6,010 bases of DNA from NCBI GenBank assembly GCA_044373665.1, contig JBIPNH010000132.1, positions 1-6,010 on the forward strand, read 5' to 3'. Made by a program: the position numbers and the translations under genes. Position 1 is the stretch's first letter. Each line of letters begins with the position of its first letter. The notes beneath the pieces are model-generated. The model was given only the letters and a program-made list of their open reading frames with translations. It did not search any database and was not told the DNA's origin. Shown one piece after another: positions 5,170-6,010 of this stretch. The stretch is from JABMMZ01 sp044373665. Lineage in GTDB: Bacteria > Bacteroidota > Bacteroidia > NS11-12g > UBA955.

Positions 5170-6010
5170 TCTGGTTTGGTTTAGGCGCGATTTAAGATTG
5201 AACGACAACCATGCTTTGTATGAGGCATTAAAAGAACACAACAATGTTATACCAGTCTTTATATTTGACAAGCAAATTTTAGATAAACTCGAAAAACCTA
5301 ATGACCTTCGTGTTCAATTCATTCACCAAGAAATAACTGAATTAAAAAAACAGTTAAATGAACTAGGTAGCGATTTTTTAGTGGAATATGGCGACCCGCA
5401 TACTGTTTGGGAAAAATGGACAAAAGAATTTGACATTGAAAATGTGTATTGCAATCGCGATTTTGAGCCATACGCACTTAAAAGGGACAACAACACAAAA
5501 CAACTATTGGAGTCACACAACATTGGATTTTACACCTTCAAAGATCAGTGTGTTTTTGAATATGATGAAGTATTGAAAGACGATGGAAAGCCATACACCG
5601 TTTATACGCCTTATTCCAAAAAGTGGAAAATAGCATTTGCTAATTCCCCAATTCAAAACTGTCCAAGTGAAACATTACAGCATCACTTTGCACCATTAAG
5701 CCCGTCTCCACTTATTCCATTAGAATCAATGGGATTTAAAGCGCAAACCTTTCATTTTCCTGCCAAAACGAGCAAAGTTACAGTTCTTCAGAATTACGAA
5801 AAAAACCGCGACATTCCATCTATAGAAGGCACTAGCAAACTGAGTTTACACTTTAGATTTGGCACCATTTCTATTAGAGAAAAAGCATACAAAGCCAAAT
5901 CAATCAGCGAAAAATGGTTGAATGAATTGATTTGGAGAGATTTTTACATGCAAATATTGGCTCATTTCCCACATGTAGAGCAATCGTCATTCAAAAAAGA
6001 ATACAATGCA
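5153..6010 (+). CDS. phr: DNA photolyase/cryptochrome, class I type (3' end cut off by the window)
   Basis: The frame is open from the ATG at 5153 to the window end, giving 286 residues of an expected 430-480, so the missing C-terminus is a window effect. The N-terminal Rossmann antenna domain begins VNLVWFRRDLRLNDNHAL (5-22), a clear signature, and runs to about 130. PYTVYTPYSKKW (147-158) marks the linker. GTSKLSLHFRFGTIS (226-240) is the start of the FAD-binding helical domain, whose TSKLS contacts the flavin phosphates, and ELIWRDFYMQIL (258-269) is a core FAD-domain helix. The likely reaction is blue-light repair of cyclobutane pyrimidine dimers. The remaining FAD pocket and electron-transfer tryptophans lie outside the window, so a cryptochrome role cannot be excluded. 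The start overlaps the SDR gene by 17 bp, and the unit is divergent from a B12-type light regulator, consistent with light induction. Confidence 0.94.
   Translation, partial: MKKKVNLVWFRRDLRLNDNHALYEALKEHNNVIPVFIFDKQILDKLEKPNDLRVQFIHQEITELKKQLNELGSDFLVEYGDPHTVWEKWTKEFDIENVYCNRDFEPYALKRDNNTKQLLESHNIGFYTFKDQCVFEYDEVLKDDGKPYTVYTPYSKKWKIAFANSPIQNCPSETLQHHFAPLSPSPLIPLESMGFKAQTFHFPAKTSKVTVLQNYEKNRDIPSIEGTSKLSLHFRFGTISIREKAYKAKSISEKWLNELIWRDFYMQILAHFPHVEQSSFKKEYNA

Noticed and set aside
5323..5576. Open frames on both strands inside the photolyase gene.
   Set aside because: They are shadows of the clear photolyase frame, which is open from 5153 to the window end.
5153..6010. Photolyase as a truncated gene.
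   Set aside because: The frame is intact to the last base of the window, so the missing end is a boundary effect.
1..6010. CRISPR arrays, insertion sequences, phage genes, tRNA-linked attachment repeats.
   Set aside because: No regularly spaced repeats, transposase or integrase frames, or duplicated tRNA 3' end were seen on either strand.

Overview
The window looks like the chromosome of a member of the Bacteroidota, most likely a flavobacterium. The DNA is AT-rich, and Shine-Dalgarno sequences are weak or absent. The promoter signals fit the Bacteroidota pattern (TTG, about 19 nt, TAnnTTTG). The protein families, a one-piece CrtYc/CrtYd lycopene cyclase and a MerR/B12-binding regulator beside a photolyase, are typical of pigmented flavobacteria. 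This placement is inferred from sequence character, not from a database match. Both ends cut through genes: the sigma factor at the left lacks its N-terminus and the photolyase at the right lacks its C-terminus.

Layout. Positions 1-1174 (+) hold the end of an ECF sigma factor that overlaps a lycopene beta-cyclase gene by 8 bp. Positions 1122-2994 (-) hold a DUF502 membrane protein and the purine gene purD, which overlap by 14 bp and read purD first. The cyclase and DUF502 genes meet tail to tail and overlap by 53 bp. A 122-bp gap (2995-3116) carries a -7 element for purD almost touching its ATG and a good promoter for a tRNA-Leu(CAA) at 3117-3200. A hairpin terminator follows and probably works on both strands. 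Positions 3255-4214 (-) encode a CarH/LitR-like MerR regulator with a cobalamin-binding half. A 43-bp divergent gap separates it from a TIGR01777-type SDR gene (4258-5169, +), which overlaps a class I photolyase/cryptochrome gene (5153-end, +) by 17 bp. No gap exceeds 300 bp.

How the genes fit together. Two blocks relate to light: sigma factor plus lycopene cyclase (making cyclic, photoprotective carotenoid) on the left, and B12-type regulator, SDR and photolyase (light sensing and repair) on the right. The purine, DUF502 and tRNA genes lie between them. CarH/LitR proteins elsewhere control carotenoid and photolyase genes in the light, so one regulator could serve both blocks, but only the divergent arrangement on the right is direct evidence. 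The other carotenoid genes (crtE, crtB, crtI, crtZ) are not in the window. I see no mobile element, CRISPR array, phage or defence gene. The window is mostly recognisable families; the most interesting part is the light-response arrangement.
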